From assembly GCF_008704655.1 (NCBI RefSeq), contig NZ_CP023688.1:9241001-9305000 (forward strand): DNA of 64,000 bases, given 5' to 3'. Of the stretch, positions 1 through 10,637 are shown in pieces (the first letter of the stretch is position 1; each line of letters opens with the position of its first letter). Origin of the DNA: Streptomyces rimosus (GTDB lineage: Bacteria > Actinomycetota > Actinomycetes > Streptomycetales > Streptomycetaceae). The position numbers and the translations under genes are program-made. Under the pieces are notes generated by a model. The model made no database searches. It was not told where the DNA came from and worked only from the letters and a program-made list of their open reading frames with translations.

Positions 1-426
1 TACATTGCCGCCCCTTACCCCTCGTGGACCGCGGTCGGAGTGGAGCAGCTGGCTCTTCCCGAATTGCTGGTGGAGATACGTGCTGTTGCTGTGGTGGGTT
101 GCGGCGATCACGTCGATGGGAGTTAGTACGGGCGTTCACCGGCCGGCTGAGGAGTGGGTGGGCGGTCGTTGCGGAAGTCGTTGGCTTCGCCGCTGTTCCT
201 TCGGGCAAGGCCTCGGCAAGTGTTCGATGCCGCCCGCGCCGCGCCACCGCGTGGTGCGGGCGGCGCGGTGTGGGATATCTGCCGGGTGCCTGGGCCCCTG
301 TTCGGATCATAAACGAGACACGCTCTCCATGCTGCCGCCCAGGAACCGGAGTCACCCCATAAGATCAGCTGCGACCTTTCCATTCAGCGCCCCCGTCATA
401 CGGCGACCGGCCAGAAAGGCTCGTCC
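1..426. other. No recognisable gene
   Basis: No reading frame here resembles a known protein or shows a convincing ribosome binding site. The stretch leads into the DUF1345-type gene and probably holds its promoter; no clear -35/-10 pair was identified. Confidence 0.5.
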
Positions 427-1092
427 GTGCATCGCTGGCTTTCCGAAGGGCGCCGCTCGGCGGTAAGCCTGGCCATCGCGGCCTGCGCGGCAGTAATCCT
501 TCCCATGGACAGCGTGGTGCGGATTTCGACAGCGGATGTCGGCGTACTCGTATTCTTCGCCTACCTGCTTCCCTACCTCGCGCTCACCCTGACAGCCTTC
601 TTGGGTTCCACTCCGGAACAGGTCCGCTCGTGGGCACATCGTGAAGCTCGTGGCACGTTCATGCAGCGCTATGTCATCGGCACCGCACCCGGGCCCGGGG
701 CGTCCCTCTTCATCGCGGCTGCCGCGCTGGTGGTGGCGGTGCTGTGGCTTCCCGGCCACCTCAGCACCACCTTCTCCGCGCTCCCGCGCACGCTGGTGGC
801 TCTCGCTCTCGTGATCGTGGCCTGGGTCTGCGTGGTGGTGGCTTTCGCGGTCACCTTCCAGGCCGACAACCTCGTAGAGAACGAGCAGGCTCTCGACTTT
901 CCCGGCGAGGATTCGCCGGCCTGGGCCGACTACGTCTATTTCGCATTGGCGGCGATGACGACGTTCGGCACCACCGACGTCAATGTGACCTCTCGGGATA
1001 TGCGACGGACCGTGGCGGCGAACACGGTCATCGCCTTTGTCTTCAACACCGTTACGGTCGCGAGTCTGGTGTCCGCGCTGGGGCACCGCTGA
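427..1092 (+). CDS. DUF1345-family integral membrane protein
   Basis: The 221-residue protein is almost wholly hydrophobic, with about five predicted membrane helices (roughly residues 13-31, 38-59, 92-112, 122-145 and 196-216). The order of helices and the sequence around residues 160-190 ([18 protein letters not shown]) fit the DUF1345 family of small bacterial membrane proteins, whose function is unknown. The GTG start at 427 is preceded by GAAAGG at a usable distance. It stands alone, with a convergent oxidoreductase downstream, so context gives no functional hint. The family call is from recognition of the pattern; the role is unknown. Confidence 0.8.
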   Translation: MHRWLSEGRRSAVSLAIAACAAVILPMDSVVRISTADVGVLVFFAYLLPYLALTLTAFLGSTPEQVRSWAHREARGTFMQRYVIGTAPGPGASLFIAAAALVVAVLWLPGHLSTTFSALPRTLVALALVIVAWVCVVVAFAVTFQADNLVENEQALDFPGEDSPAWADYVYFALAAMTTFGTTDVNVTSRDMRRTVAANTVIAFVFNTVTVASLVSALGHR

Positions 1093-1309
1093 CCCGCCAG
1101 CATGCCTGTGCTTGATTTCTTGGCTCAGCAGACGTGCCCCTGCTGTTGTCGCAGTGCGGGTGGTCAATGGGCGGATGGTCTTGGATGGTGGCGGCGGTGA
1201 GCCGGGGCTCGCCGCCGCCTTGAACGCGCACCCGTCCGAGGCTTCACCGGGCTAACCCCATCGATCTGAGGCGCCGGATGCGGCATAAGGCCCGTCCCGC
1301 GAACGGTCC

Positions 1310-2644
1310 TCAGGCCCTACGCCGATGCAAGCGATCCGCGATGCGGTCGACCGTCCAGGCGGCGTGCAGCGTCGGCGCGCTGAGGACGGGCGGAGCGAAG
1401 CGTGGCCGCGCGCGCCATACGGCGGCGAGGTCATCGTGCATCCGGTCGCCGGCGAGCCGGTCGGCGAGCAGCGTTCCGAGGTAGGGGGACTGGGCGAGGC
1501 CGTGGCCGTTGCAACCGATGGCGTAGAAGACGTTCTTCGCCGCCTCTCCGGCGACCGGCAGCAGCGACGACGTCATCGCGATCCACCCGCCCCAGGCGCG
1601 TTGCGGCGCGATGTCGCTGAGCGACGGGAACCGCTCGTGGAAGCCGCGGACGAGGTCCGCCACGACCGCGTCGTCCGGCTCGCGGACGCCCAGCGCTCCC
1701 GGCGCGGTCCGCAGCCGGCGGGTTCCGAACATGACCGTGCCGCGTGGCGTGGGCCGGTAGTTCTCCAGGATCGTGTGCGGGGTGATGATGCCGACGCGCC
1801 TCGTCCAGCCGGTCGCGGCCAGGCGTTCGGGGTCGACCGGTTCGGTCTCGACCAGGCTGGTCCAGATAGGTGTAACCATCCGCTTCGGGGCGATCGCGAG
1901 GTCGCGGGAGTAGGCGTTGGTGGCCAGAATGACCCGCTCGGCGCGGACGCGGCCGCCGGGCACGCTGACGACGGCTCCCGTGGCATGGGGCTCGACGGCG
2001 CGTACGGTGGTCCGCTCGTACGTCCGTACGCCCGATGCGAGGAGCACCTCGCGCAGACCGAGCGCGAACTTCCCGGGGTTCAACAGCCCGCCGGCCCGTT
2101 CGAAGACGCCGCCGAGGAACGTCTGCGGCAGGCCGAAGTCACGCCCCTCGACGAACTCGACGTCCGCCCCCGCGCCCCGGAGGATCTCGGCGTTCCGCCG
2201 GGTGCGCCGGAGCTGGCCCGGGGAGACGGCGGCGATGACGTTGCCCGTCGGCTCGTAATCGCAGTCGATGGCGAGCCGTCCGATCAGCTCTTCGGTGAAT
2301 CGGGCCGCGCTGTCCGCGTAACGGATGAGATGCGGCAGGCGGCGGGCGTACAGCATGTTCAGCAGCTGCGGGTCGCCTGCCAGCGCGTTCGACAGGTATC
2401 CGGCGTTGCGCGAGCTGCCGCCCCATCCGCAGAACCCGGACTCCAGCAGTACGACATCGGCACCTCGCTCGGCCAGCCGCAGCGCCGCCGCTATGCCGGC
2501 GTAACCGCCCCCGACCACGGCGATGTCGCACGTGAGCTCCCCTTCCAGCATCGGCGCGAAGTCGCCGGGCCGGTCGGCCCAGCCGCTGAACGCCGAGTAC
2601 GTCACGCCGGCGAAGCCGGCCCCGCTCGCTGCAACGTCGTACAT
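1310..2644 (-). CDS. FAD-dependent amino acid/amine oxidoreductase (DAO family)
   Basis: This 444-residue protein has an N-terminal Rossmann motif VVGGGYAGIAAAL near residue 41, then GWGGSSRNAG and a C-terminal GCNGHGLAQSP segment. These are typical of the glycine oxidase / gamma-glutamylputrescine oxidase branch of the DAO superfamily. Such enzymes oxidise an amine or amino acid with FAD and release peroxide; the substrate cannot be read from sequence. The ATG at 2644 is preferred over upstream starts because it follows GGGA and the extra upstream residues are not conserved-looking. It is apparently monocistronic. Confidence 0.88.
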   Translation of the reverse strand: MYDVAASGAGFAGVTYSAFSGWADRPGDFAPMLEGELTCDIAVVGGGYAGIAAALRLAERGADVVLLESGFCGWGGSSRNAGYLSNALAGDPQLLNMLYARRLPHLIRYADSAARFTEELIGRLAIDCDYEPTGNVIAAVSPGQLRRTRRNAEILRGAGADVEFVEGRDFGLPQTFLGGVFERAGGLLNPGKFALGLREVLLASGVRTYERTTVRAVEPHATGAVVSVPGGRVRAERVILATNAYSRDLAIAPKRMVTPIWTSLVETEPVDPERLAATGWTRRVGIITPHTILENYRPTPRGTVMFGTRRLRTAPGALGVREPDDAVVADLVRGFHERFPSLSDIAPQRAWGGWIAMTSSLLPVAGEAAKNVFYAIGCNGHGLAQSPYLGTLLADRLAGDRMHDDLAAVWRARPRFAPPVLSAPTLHAAWTVDRIADRLHRRRA

Positions 2645-3059
2645 GTTGATCCCGGCTTCCCGTTCTGCGTACAGAAGATGGCGGCACCGTATCGAGCCGG
2701 ACGAATTTTCACAACATGCGTTACGGAAAATGGTGACCGCGGTCGACCGCGTCACGGTCACGGAACCGTGCTGCCTGTGGGCGTGCCCCGCCTGGGCAAG
2801 GCTGGTCCGGTCAGGGGCTGTAGCGGCAGATCGAATAGGCGACCATGGCGGCCGCCCTCGTGTGGCAGGTGTGAGTACTACGGAGCAGCCGCCTACCGGT
2901 TACGGGCGGTGCGCCCCGCCACCCCCGTAACCGCCGACGCCGTCCGGGCCGAGCAGGATCGTTTCTCCCGTCCTCCGTAGGAGTGATGCACGGATGCGCA
3001 CCGGCGGGGACGGGCAGAGGTGGACGCGGTATCTTTCCCACCCGCAGGAGGACCCGTTG
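2645..3059. other. Intergenic region between divergent genes
   Basis: It separates the minus-strand oxidoreductase from a plus-strand secreted protein and must hold both promoters. Near its right end AGGAGG (about 3046) is the ribosome binding site of the secreted protein. No other gene is supported. Confidence 0.5.
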
Positions 3060-3404
3060 ATGCGTCTTCGCTCCGCCTTCACCGCCGTATTCGGCGCCGC
3101 CCTGCTCCTGGCCGCCGTCCCCGGTTCCGCTTCGGCGGCATCCGGGCAGTTCCGCTACTCCTACGAGACCGTCGACGGGTTCGAAGCCAGCGGCTTCCTC
3201 GACAACCCGCCCAGCGACCGGTGCATCAACCTCCACGGTGTCGGCGAGGACAACCCCCAGCCCGGCCACACGCCACAGAACCGCACCGACGCCTGGGCGA
3301 CGGTCTTCACCGGCACCGACTGCGAAGGCGACTCCTTCCGCCTCCGGCCACGCACCGGCGGGGCCTCCGAGCGCCTGAAGCTGCGCTCGGTCATTTTCAG
3401 CTGA
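3060..3404 (+). CDS. Small secreted protein of unknown function
   Basis: The 114-residue product begins with a clear signal peptide (MRLRSAFTAVFGAALLLAAV) ending in an Ala-x-Ala site near residue 26. The mature part of about 88 residues has two cysteines (in RCINLHG and TDCEGDSF) that could form one disulphide, and reads like a compact extracellular beta domain. Such proteins are common in Streptomyces and mostly uncharacterised. The ATG at 3060 follows AGGAGG at about 9 nt. No neighbour suggests a role. Confidence 0.8.
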   Translation: MRLRSAFTAVFGAALLLAAVPGSASAASGQFRYSYETVDGFEASGFLDNPPSDRCINLHGVGEDNPQPGHTPQNRTDAWATVFTGTDCEGDSFRLRPRTGGASERLKLRSVIFS

Positions 3405-3594
3405 CGCGAGGGGACAGAGGCAACCCGCACCAGGTTGTACGCGGCGGTCATTGCCGTCGCGGGTGTCGCGTACCTGCGACCGGACGCGCTGGCCGTTCGG
3501 CAAGAAGCCGGGCGGCCAGTCCCTCAGTGGGACGTATCAAAACAACCGTCCCATCCAGAATCGCGGCACCACCATCCCCCACAAACGCCAGGCT

Positions 3595-4716
3595 CTAGGA
3601 GCGGGTGGCGGTCGCGCAGTCGTTGCTCGGGGCCGTCGTACCGTTGCCCGCGCCGATCGGCTTGCTGCGGTCGTACGGGTCGACCTGGTGGGCCTTGTCG
3701 GTGGGCTGCTTGGCGGCCGTACCGAAGGACGGCACGAAGTAGCCGGTCGGGGCGGAGCAGCCGCCGTTGGTCATGTCGAGGGCGTACGAGACGAGGGACA
3801 TCGTGCCCGGCTCGGTGATGACCTTGGCCGGGTTGTCCCAGCTCATCACCACCTTGCGCCGCGCGATCGTACGGACGACCTCGGCGTCCCGCCCGCCGTC
3901 GCCCGCCGGGGTGACCGGGTACACAAAGGTGACGTCCGCCGTCACCTCGACCGCTCCCCGCTTCCCTTCCTGGTACGTGAGCCGGCCGCGCGTCTTGACC
4001 ACGTCACCGACCAGCCGGGCCTGCTCCGGCCGGAAGCGGCTGAACAACAGCAGCGGGTCGGTCTCGGAAGTGGGCGCCGTCGATGACAGGGCAGTACGCA
4101 GATACTCCTGGACGTCCGCCTGGTGCGGGTTCAGCAGCGCGATCGCCTTCGTGGGCCGTTCGCCGCGCAGCACACGGGAGTCGAGCCCAGCGTCCACCAG
4201 AAAGTCCCGGCTCTGCCGCAGCGCCCGCTCGACCTGGGCGGCGTCCATCCAGCCGGTCGCCTTGGCCGGTGGCACCGTGATCCCCGCCGCCCCGTCGGCC
4301 CAGCGGGCGGCAGGCGAACCCCGGAACGGCTCGGCGAGGGTGGGACGCAGATCCGGCTCGGCGCCGGGTGCCTCCCGCGGGTTCTCCGACTCGGCGGCCA
4401 ACGGCGCCCCGTCCTGCCCGCCGTCGCCGCCGAACCAGCCGACGACCTGCTGCGGGAAGAGCCCCACGGCCAGCAGGGCCAGGGCCGTCACCAGCCCGAC
4501 CACGTACCAGCCTTTCTTGCGGTGGGGCCGGGCCGGTGAGTACGTACGCCAGCCCTCGGGCTGCCCGGCACGCTCCCGCAGCCGCCGCTCCACCTCACGG
4601 GCACGCGCCGACGGCTCCACCGGCGCCCCGGCCGCACCCGCCACCGATTCACGCAGGAACCGCTCCCACTCCTCCTCGGACACGGACGACCCGTCCTGCC
4701 CCCCAGCTCCGCTCAC
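3595..4716 (-). CDS. Membrane-anchored conserved actinobacterial protein
   Basis: The 373-residue protein has a short cytosolic N-terminus rich in Arg and Glu (about residues 10-70), one membrane helix (about residues 76-96, GWYVVGLVTALALLAVGLF), then a large extracytoplasmic domain of about 275 residues ending in a short polar tail. The domain contains alternating beta-like segments and a Cys-containing NGGCSAPTGYF stretch. No enzymatic motif is visible; it resembles Streptomyces proteins annotated only as hypothetical. I chose the GTG at 4716 because GGAAG lies about 6 nt upstream; a GTG at 4722 would leave no spacer. Confidence 0.75.
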   Translation of the reverse strand: MSGAGGQDGSSVSEEEWERFLRESVAGAAGAPVEPSARAREVERRLRERAGQPEGWRTYSPARPHRKKGWYVVGLVTALALLAVGLFPQQVVGWFGGDGGQDGAPLAAESENPREAPGAEPDLRPTLAEPFRGSPAARWADGAAGITVPPAKATGWMDAAQVERALRQSRDFLVDAGLDSRVLRGERPTKAIALLNPHQADVQEYLRTALSSTAPTSETDPLLLFSRFRPEQARLVGDVVKTRGRLTYQEGKRGAVEVTADVTFVYPVTPAGDGGRDAEVVRTIARRKVVMSWDNPAKVITEPGTMSLVSYALDMTNGGCSAPTGYFVPSFGTAAKQPTDKAHQVDPYDRSKPIGAGNGTTAPSNDCATATRS

Positions 4717-5700
4717 ACGCACTTCCGTTCTCGCTCGACTGCCCGACACCCGATGACTCGATCGCTCGCCCGCCTGATCGGTTGACTGCGCACTGGTCGA
4801 TCGAAATCCGCCCGTATGATCGCATGAGCAGGCCGCTGACCTGCCGGGCAGTGGGTGAAGCGGGTAGGTCGCCGCGCTGTTCGCCGGCACGGGCGGGGGC
4901 CTCCATCGGCGTACGTAAGGTCCGCCGCGTACACGCTCGAAGTAGGACGACCTGTTCGCGGCCCAGCGGGGGCCGATTACGGCCACAGCGACGGCGGTAG
5001 CGCTCGCCAACGCCACTCCGGCGGCTGTCGGCAGGGTTCCCCTCTACCGGGCCTTCGGCGCATCCCGCGTCAGTCGCCCCGGGGCACGCGCCAACCCCGT
5101 CACCGCGGCAGGAAGTGGAGCACTGAGCGCCAACCCGGCCAAGTTCCCGGTCCTCGGCCCGCTGAGTCAGTACGGCCGCGCTGATCTCTCATGCATGCAT
5201 GGGGTCTCGCCCAGTATCACAGCTTGTCCGGACGACGTCCGTACGGACGTTGAGGCCGGGCCTGCCACGGGGGCGCGCGGCCGGTGCGGCGATGCGACAG
5301 GCCGCCGCCGACCGCGATGCGGGTGCCGATGACCGACGTGTCCGCGCTGGGCGAGGCGGAGGGTGAGGACCGTATCCGGCTCTCGCCCGCTGTCCTGCCG
5401 GTGTCGCTGACGACCGAGAACGGCGCCTGGGTCGGCGAGGCGGCCCACATCCCAGCGCCGACTGGGCAGGACCCGCTACGACCCCACCTTCGCGGGGCTA
5501 TGGCGACATCGTGTGAGGGCAGCCCCCGACACGGCGACGGCCGTGCCGGAGGCGGTCCGGAACACGAACATTCCGGCCGGCCCGAGTGGGGAGCTGGGAG
5601 CGCGAGGTGTAGTGGAAGCCGGTGAGCGTCAAGGCCTCGTCGCGGTCGCCGGTAGTGAAACCGAATCGACATGATCAGGCCCTGGCGAGATCATGGACAG
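4717..5700. other. Long region without a supported gene
   Basis: Nearly 1 kb with several open frames but none that resembles a protein family or has consistent codon bias. The part from about 5280 to 5620 is open in more than one frame and may be remnants of an older gene, but I cannot identify it. ATGCATGCATGG at about 5191 is a short self-complementary run. Confidence 0.4.
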
Positions 5701-6210
5701 ATGCCGTCGACCGAATCAGCAGCCCGCCGGTTTCAGGACCGTGCGGTTCTCTGGAGCATGGGTGAGATCTCCGCAGCCGACGTCGTCACGGCTGCCTGTG
5801 ATGCACTCGTTGCCGGCCTGGACAGTCCTGCCCTACAGATCCTGGCGGCGTGCACACGCGCGGAGGCGGGTTACGACGTCCCCGATCTCCTTCCCCCGGC
5901 ACTCGACGAACTGGGCCTCACCTTCTACACAGTGGGCAGTGTTGCCGGGCAGGAAGCCGCCGCACGAGCGCTTGCCGCCCGGATGCTGGCCGACGAGCTG
6001 ACGCCACGTGAGCTGGCCTTCCGGATTCACCAGTGCTTCGGGCACGAGCTGCCTCTGGCCGAGCGACTCGCCGAGCTGGACGACGAGTACGACGTTCTCG
6101 AATACAGCGATAGAACACCGGCACAGGTCGACGCCGATGTCACGGCCGAAGCTCTGCGGCTTGCACGGCATCCTCGTGTTTCCGCCGAACTTGCGGATGG
6201 ACGGACCTGA
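5701..6210 (+). CDS. Conserved hypothetical protein
   Basis: The 169-residue acidic, Ala- and Leu-rich soluble protein has no signal peptide or membrane helix. It appears all-alpha (for example the segment around DVVTAACDALVAGLDSP). I do not recognise the family. Codon bias is typical of the surroundings, which supports a real gene. An ATG ten codons upstream (5671) is possible, but the one at 5701 begins the part that looks conserved. Neighbours are unrelated. Confidence 0.6.
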   Translation: MPSTESAARRFQDRAVLWSMGEISAADVVTAACDALVAGLDSPALQILAACTRAEAGYDVPDLLPPALDELGLTFYTVGSVAGQEAAARALAARMLADELTPRELAFRIHQCFGHELPLAERLAELDDEYDVLEYSDRTPAQVDADVTAEALRLARHPRVSAELADGRT

Positions 6211-6413
6211 AGCAGACCGGTGGACCCGTGGGTTCAGGCTGGTGGCGGGCGACGCGAAGTCTGCGTGGGCCTGCTCGACAGCTTCGGGGTACGCCTCGCG
6301 CTTGCGTACTCGGCGAGCGCCCGATAGATGCTGGCCACCGATTCCTTCTGCCTCTTGCGCTTGCTGGTGGGGGGGATCAGGTCGAGGCAAAGCACTCCTT
6401 GACACCAGCAGCC

Positions 6414-6908
6414 TCATGTACCGTCCTTGGCCAGCAGTTTCATCGTCCATTCTCGCTGTTCGGCGGTGTCCGGGACGGCGAGTCCGCGAGCCTTTTCGAT
6501 CTGGCTCCAGGCGGTATCGGGAGTGACGCCGTTGAGGATGAGGAGCGAGGCTGCGAGGAGGGACGAGCGTCCGATGCCGGCTCGGCAGTGGGTGACGATG
6601 TGGGCGCCGTCGTGCAGCGCTTCGGCGAGGCTGCGCAGAGCGGGAAGGATCGTGGTGCGGTCGGGGACGGTGCGATCGGGGATGGGTATCGCGACGAACT
6701 GCAGCCCGGCTGCTGTGGCTGTCCGGGGCTCGTCGGCGAGGCCGAGTTCGTCGCGTTCGGGCTCGGTGAGCGCGCAGACCAGGACGTCGACGCCGCAGTT
6801 CTTGAGCGCGGTCATCTCGTCTTCGAGCCAGTCATGACCGCGGGGTCTGGCCATGGTGCTCAGTCGTCCCGGGCCGGGAAGCCCGATGGTGAAGAGGGCA
6901 GGGCGCAT
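6414..6908 (-). CDS. Protein-tyrosine / dual-specificity phosphatase
   Basis: This 164-residue protein carries the phosphatase signature HCRAGIGRSS (Cys108 nucleophile, Arg114), matching HCx5R(S/T). Asp78 in IPIPDRT, ahead of the loop, is placed like the general acid. The length and architecture fit small bacterial cyclin-phosphatase-like or dual-specificity phosphatases, which remove phosphate from Tyr or Ser/Thr residues. No kinase lies nearby, so the target is unknown. Upstream on the opposite side lies decayed DNA. Confidence 0.85.
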   Translation of the reverse strand: MRPALFTIGLPGPGRLSTMARPRGHDWLEDEMTALKNCGVDVLVCALTEPERDELGLADEPRTATAAGLQFVAIPIPDRTVPDRTTILPALRSLAEALHDGAHIVTHCRAGIGRSSLLAASLLILNGVTPDTAWSQIEKARGLAVPDTAEQREWTMKLLAKDGT

Positions 6909-6934
6909 GTCAGCAACACTTTCGGCTTGGTGAT

Positions 6935-7650
6935 ATGGGAAAACCGTCGATGCCGAGAGGCATCGCGAGGCAAGGTGGCGCCCCTTCCGGGAGTTCGGGA
7001 GGGCACCGGGGCGTGCTGGATCAGGCGGCGCTGAACCAGCAGATTTCGACGAAGTCCAACGGGCCCTCGTACTGCTCCATTTCCGTGGCCCCCAGCCAGT
7101 GGGCCGAACGCCAGGACACGGTCAAGGGGCCGGCGCTGGACCGGCACACCACCCTGGGCATCATCCGCATGGTGCACAATGACGATCGAGGGGGCGCCTC
7201 GGACGTTGCCTCCGCCCTGGTCGAGACCGGGAATCCGGACGGGGTATCACCGTCTGCGCCCCGTACGGGGACATGAGCTTCACCGGACCCGCTCTGGTTG
7301 CCGCCGACACCGCCCACCCAGGGATCGAGTACGAGGCCGAATGGGGCGACGTCGCTGCTCTCGCCGGCCAGGCCCGGCCCTGGTGGCCCTATCTGCTGCG
7401 ACTGCCCCAACTGATCAACAAGTGAAGTGGGAGCCCGGCGCGCCGCGGACCGTCGCCGAAGTCCCGCCCAGCGTCGACGAGAAGACCCTGCGCGCGCCGC
7501 GCGCAACGATGTCTTCGATGCCGACTCGCGGACCGCCCTGCCGGACATGGCCAACGACATCCGCAACGGGCGCACCACGAGCGTCGTGCACGACAATGAG
7601 ATATTCGGCGAACGAGAATAGCGCGAGAAGCCGAACGCCGTCATCATCGG
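6935..7650 (+). other. Decayed coding DNA
   Basis: Short plus-strand stretches look protein-like but none forms a full gene: a segment ending in VASALVETG near 7230, a 50-codon frame at 7273-7425 ending in LLRLPQLINK, and RNDVFDADSRTALPDM near 7510. They lie in different frames and are interrupted. They may be pieces of the same ancestral gene as the pseudogene that follows. I cannot name the family. Confidence 0.4.
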
Positions 7651-8335
7651 CGCTGGCTCGACACCATTCACTACCCCTTGCTCCTCGTCGACGACTGCCA
7701 GGCTCTCCAGGCCGGCTGACGCAAGCTCGCCCTGAGCAGCCACCCCGACGCCGTCGCGGCGCTGGAGGTCGCCGTCGGCCGTGAGCCGGACCTGCTGCCG
7801 TACGGAGCGCTGACCGAAGTGCCCGACCGGCCCGGCACCGTCATCGAGCGTGGACCCGCCGTCTGGCGATGTGCGATCCGACCGCAGCTCACGCCGTGCT
7901 CGCCGACGACGACCGCGTGGACGCGTTCTTCCTCGACCCGCTCCCGACATGCCCGTCCTGCGCACTTCTCCGGACCGCGGCAAGCCCACTTGGCGGTTCT
8001 ACGCGCCGCTGCTCTTTCCGGCCAACGGCGCGGACTCGCCTCAGCCGTGCTGCATCACACCGTGTGGATCACCACCAGCGACGGGCACGTCCGCCCGCGC
8101 CCTGCACGCCGACCGAACACCTGTGGTGGGGCAACGGCTGGGCGACCAGCCCAGCGAAGCCGCGACGGTCATCGACACCCTCTTGGACGACCTCGGCGCC
8201 ACCGTCAACCTGCGCGAACACTTCAATGCCTCCAAGGGACTGGTCTCGCTGCTCAACGAGGAACGCGAACAGGGCACGAAGCTCACCCGCAGCACCCTGC
8301 TCCAGGCCCGCATGCGCCCGCCGCGCACGCACTGA
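7651..8335 (+). pseudogene. Multiply frameshifted gene of unknown family
   Basis: Protein-like sequence passes between all three plus frames: RWLDTIHYPLLLVDD from 7651 (in-frame TGA at 7717-7719), PDRPGTVIERGPAVW to about 7867, then CDPTAAHAVLADDDRVDAFF in another frame, then a segment containing GKPTWRFYAPLLFPA, then AVLHHTVWITTSDGHVR, and finally EAATVIDTLLDDLGATVNL through to a stop at 8335. At least four shifts and one stop are needed, so the gene cannot be functional as written. Family not recognised. Confidence 0.6.
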
Positions 8336-8585
8336 ACGCTCGGCCCGCCGTGCAGGAGGGGAGCGATCTTGCGCTGCTGCCGACCTGCCGTCTCGGCAGC
8401 GACCTGAAGCGGGCGGCTTTGTATCTGGCCGCGCCAGCCGAGGACCAGGCGCGGCTGGAGGTCCGCTCTGCCCGGCCTGGCGAGCCACGGTCGCACACCC
8501 GCTGCGCGCTGCCTGCCCAGAAGGGCGAGCTACAGGTGCACATGCGACCCGGGGCCATTGATGGGCGTCGCAGAATGGTGGAAAT

Positions 8586-8873
8586 CTACTGACGGGCCCG
8601 GCGATTCACCCACACTACGATGGCTGCCCACAAAACGGTGACACCGACGATGGCCAAGGCAGCCGTTGCCGTGCCCTGATAAACACTCCATGCCTTGTGC
8701 CGCAGGCTGGCGCCTATGGCTTCGCCAGGCGTGTTGTTATCGCCGTCGTGGTGCCCGCTTTGCATGTGGTCAGAGGCGAGCACCCAGCACACACCGCGCA
8801 CAAGGGAGGTAAGGAGCAGTAGAGCTAAGCCTGTTGTGAATACGGGCCATAGGCGCTTGGGGTGGTCTGTCAA
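8586..8873 (-). CDS. Small two-helix membrane protein
   Basis: The 95-residue product has two hydrophobic helices (about residues 10-30 and 68-90) separated by a polar His/Asp-rich loop (SDHMQSGHHDGDNN). The TTG start at 8873 is supported by GAAAGGATC about 8 nt upstream; an ATG nearby would stop after two codons. GC content is a little lower than in neighbours. Function unknown. It is isolated between decayed DNA and a region without genes. Confidence 0.55.
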   Translation of the reverse strand: MTDHPKRLWPVFTTGLALLLLTSLVRGVCWVLASDHMQSGHHDGDNNTPGEAIGASLRHKAWSVYQGTATAALAIVGVTVLWAAIVVWVNRRARQ

Positions 8874-9496
8874 CGCATGATCCTTTCAACACCACGCGGT
8901 GCGGTTAGAGGCTGACGAGCCACCCGGCCAGGGCACCAGCACACATGCAGAGCGTACCCGTCACCTTCCGCTCCTGACGGCACCGGTAAGACGGTGCCGG
9001 CCTGGACCGTTTAGGAGCTGTGTCGTATCTCCTTGAGCCGTGGCCCTCTGAAATGGCCGGAGGGTAAAGGGGCGTCGGATGCAGGCATGGCAGGGGTCGG
9101 ATGAGGAAGCGTGGGCTGGTCGGGGAGAACTGTCGGCTGTTCGATGACCATTACCCGCTCAGGCGTCAACGTGTCGGTCTCTCCTGGTACCGGCAGCGAT
9201 CGCGAGACGAGCTTCGACCTGGCAGGCCGGCCCCTCGCGCTGACGGGGCCGCTTCTGCACGGAATGCCGCCGACGGCGGCCGGTCGGCCGGGTTGTCTAC
9301 GCGGCTTGGGTGCGGTTCCTCGCTAAGGCTCGGAGTCGGTCGCGTTGCTGGGGCATGATCTGGGCGACGTTCACTCGGTTTTGATCACAGCCGCGTGTAC
9401 CGTCACTGTGGTGGACTGCATAGCCATTGCTGCCGAGAACCGAATCCCCTTTCCGGCCGCCATGAACCCCCTCAGCCCGGTTGAGGGCGGCTCCCG
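8874..9496. other. Region without a supported gene
   Basis: No protein-like frame, RNA gene or clear repeat was found. The right end presumably carries the promoter of the GerW-like gene. Confidence 0.45.
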
Positions 9497-9886
9497 ATGA
9501 CCGCCCCCGAGAACGCCTCGCTGGAAGCGAGGGCGGCAGACCACGTTTCTGCCGTTCTGCTGGAGCAACTGGCTGACAAGCTCGGCCGCCGGGCACCGGG
9601 CACCGTCGTGTTCGGTGAACCCATCGCGAGCCAGGACATCACTGTGATCCCCGTGGCACGGATCGGGTTCGGCTTCGGCGGTAACACCGGTCAGCAGGCC
9701 GGTGAGGACGGTGTGGTCGGCGGCGGGGTCGAAGCAAAGCCGCTCGGCTTCATCGAGATCAAAGAGGGCAAGGCCGGGTACAAGCCCATCCGCGATCCTT
9801 GGGTGAACGTACTCGTACCGCTAGCGGGCGGTGCCCTGGCCGGAGCGGCGATCCTGCGCTACTTGGCGCGCCGCGGGAGGCACTGA
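9497..9886 (+). CDS. GerW/YtfJ-family sporulation protein
   Basis: The 129-residue protein matches the spore protein YtfJ (GerW) family: an N-terminal helical part, then VFGEPIASQDITVIPVARIGFGFGGN and a Gly-rich segment, then a short C-terminal hydrophobic segment (VNVLVPLAGGALAGAAILRYL). In Bacillus GerW contributes to spore germination; Streptomyces homologues are widespread, with no role I can state. The ATG at 9497 begins MTAPENASLEARAADH. No linked sporulation genes are seen. Confidence 0.85.
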   Translation: MTAPENASLEARAADHVSAVLLEQLADKLGRRAPGTVVFGEPIASQDITVIPVARIGFGFGGNTGQQAGEDGVVGGGVEAKPLGFIEIKEGKAGYKPIRDPWVNVLVPLAGGALAGAAILRYLARRGRH

Positions 9887-9949
9887 AGCAGGGCCGCCCT
9901 GGCCCGGCGAAGTTGAATGTGGGCCTCCCTTGGGAAGGTCGCCATGCTC

Positions 9950-10637
9950 AGAAGCCTCCGTGTCGAGCGCAGCCCGGAGTGGAACGACATCGGGCTGGTC
10001 TGGCGGTAGTGAAGTACGGGGGCATGCCTTGGTGTGCCGAGGTCAGCGCCGGCTCCCTCGGCGAGGCCATGCCCCGGCAACGAAAACGGTTCCGATCACA
10101 GGCTCGACGGGATGCAGCCAAGCGGGGAGGCAGAGTGAGGCGGCTGACCATGACAGTGATGAAGGCCCAGGTGAGGTGGGCCTCGCTGTGGGAGATGAGT
10201 CGCTCGTAGTCCCGAACGATTCTGCGCGCTCTCATGACCAACGAAATCGCCCGCTCCACCCGCAGGCCGATGTGCCGGCGGACCGTGTGGCGCATGCCCC
10301 GCCTCGGGCGCCCGCCGGTCATCCAGGCCCCTACCGGGTCGTCGCCCGGGCTCTGCGACGTCTCGGGTACGGCCTGCGGATGCTTGCCCAGTCGCCGTAC
10401 GTACCGCGGCACGCCTTCGGCGGGGGAGACGGCCGGGCGCGCCCATACGGTGGGTGCTGGCGTACCCGCCGAGCGGGACTGCGGGCGGCATGGGCGTTCC
10501 CAGGAACGTGATGGTCGAGCTGGTGCTCGCGCACCAGCTCGGCCACCTTCCGCACGCGGGCGGGGGATACCGGTGGCGACGGTGAGGGTCTCGTGGTGTG
10601 CCCACGGCGGCTCCGTACACCGGGTCGTGCGGTCGCC
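9950..10637 (-). pseudogene. Remnant of an IS5-like DDE transposase
   Basis: On the minus strand the segment HIGLRVERAISLVMRARRIV followed by DYERLISHSEAHLTWAFITV has the form of the C-terminus of IS5-type transposases (the E of the DDE triad in a VER-like context, then RYE and an aliphatic tail). Further upstream VAELVREHQLDHH lies in another frame. The N-terminal two thirds are missing or scrambled, and no terminal repeats were found, so this is a relic. Confidence 0.6.

Noticed and set aside
1325..2980. Plus-strand open frame over the FAD oxidoreductase
   Set aside because: Antisense shadow; the minus strand carries the clear Rossmann motif.
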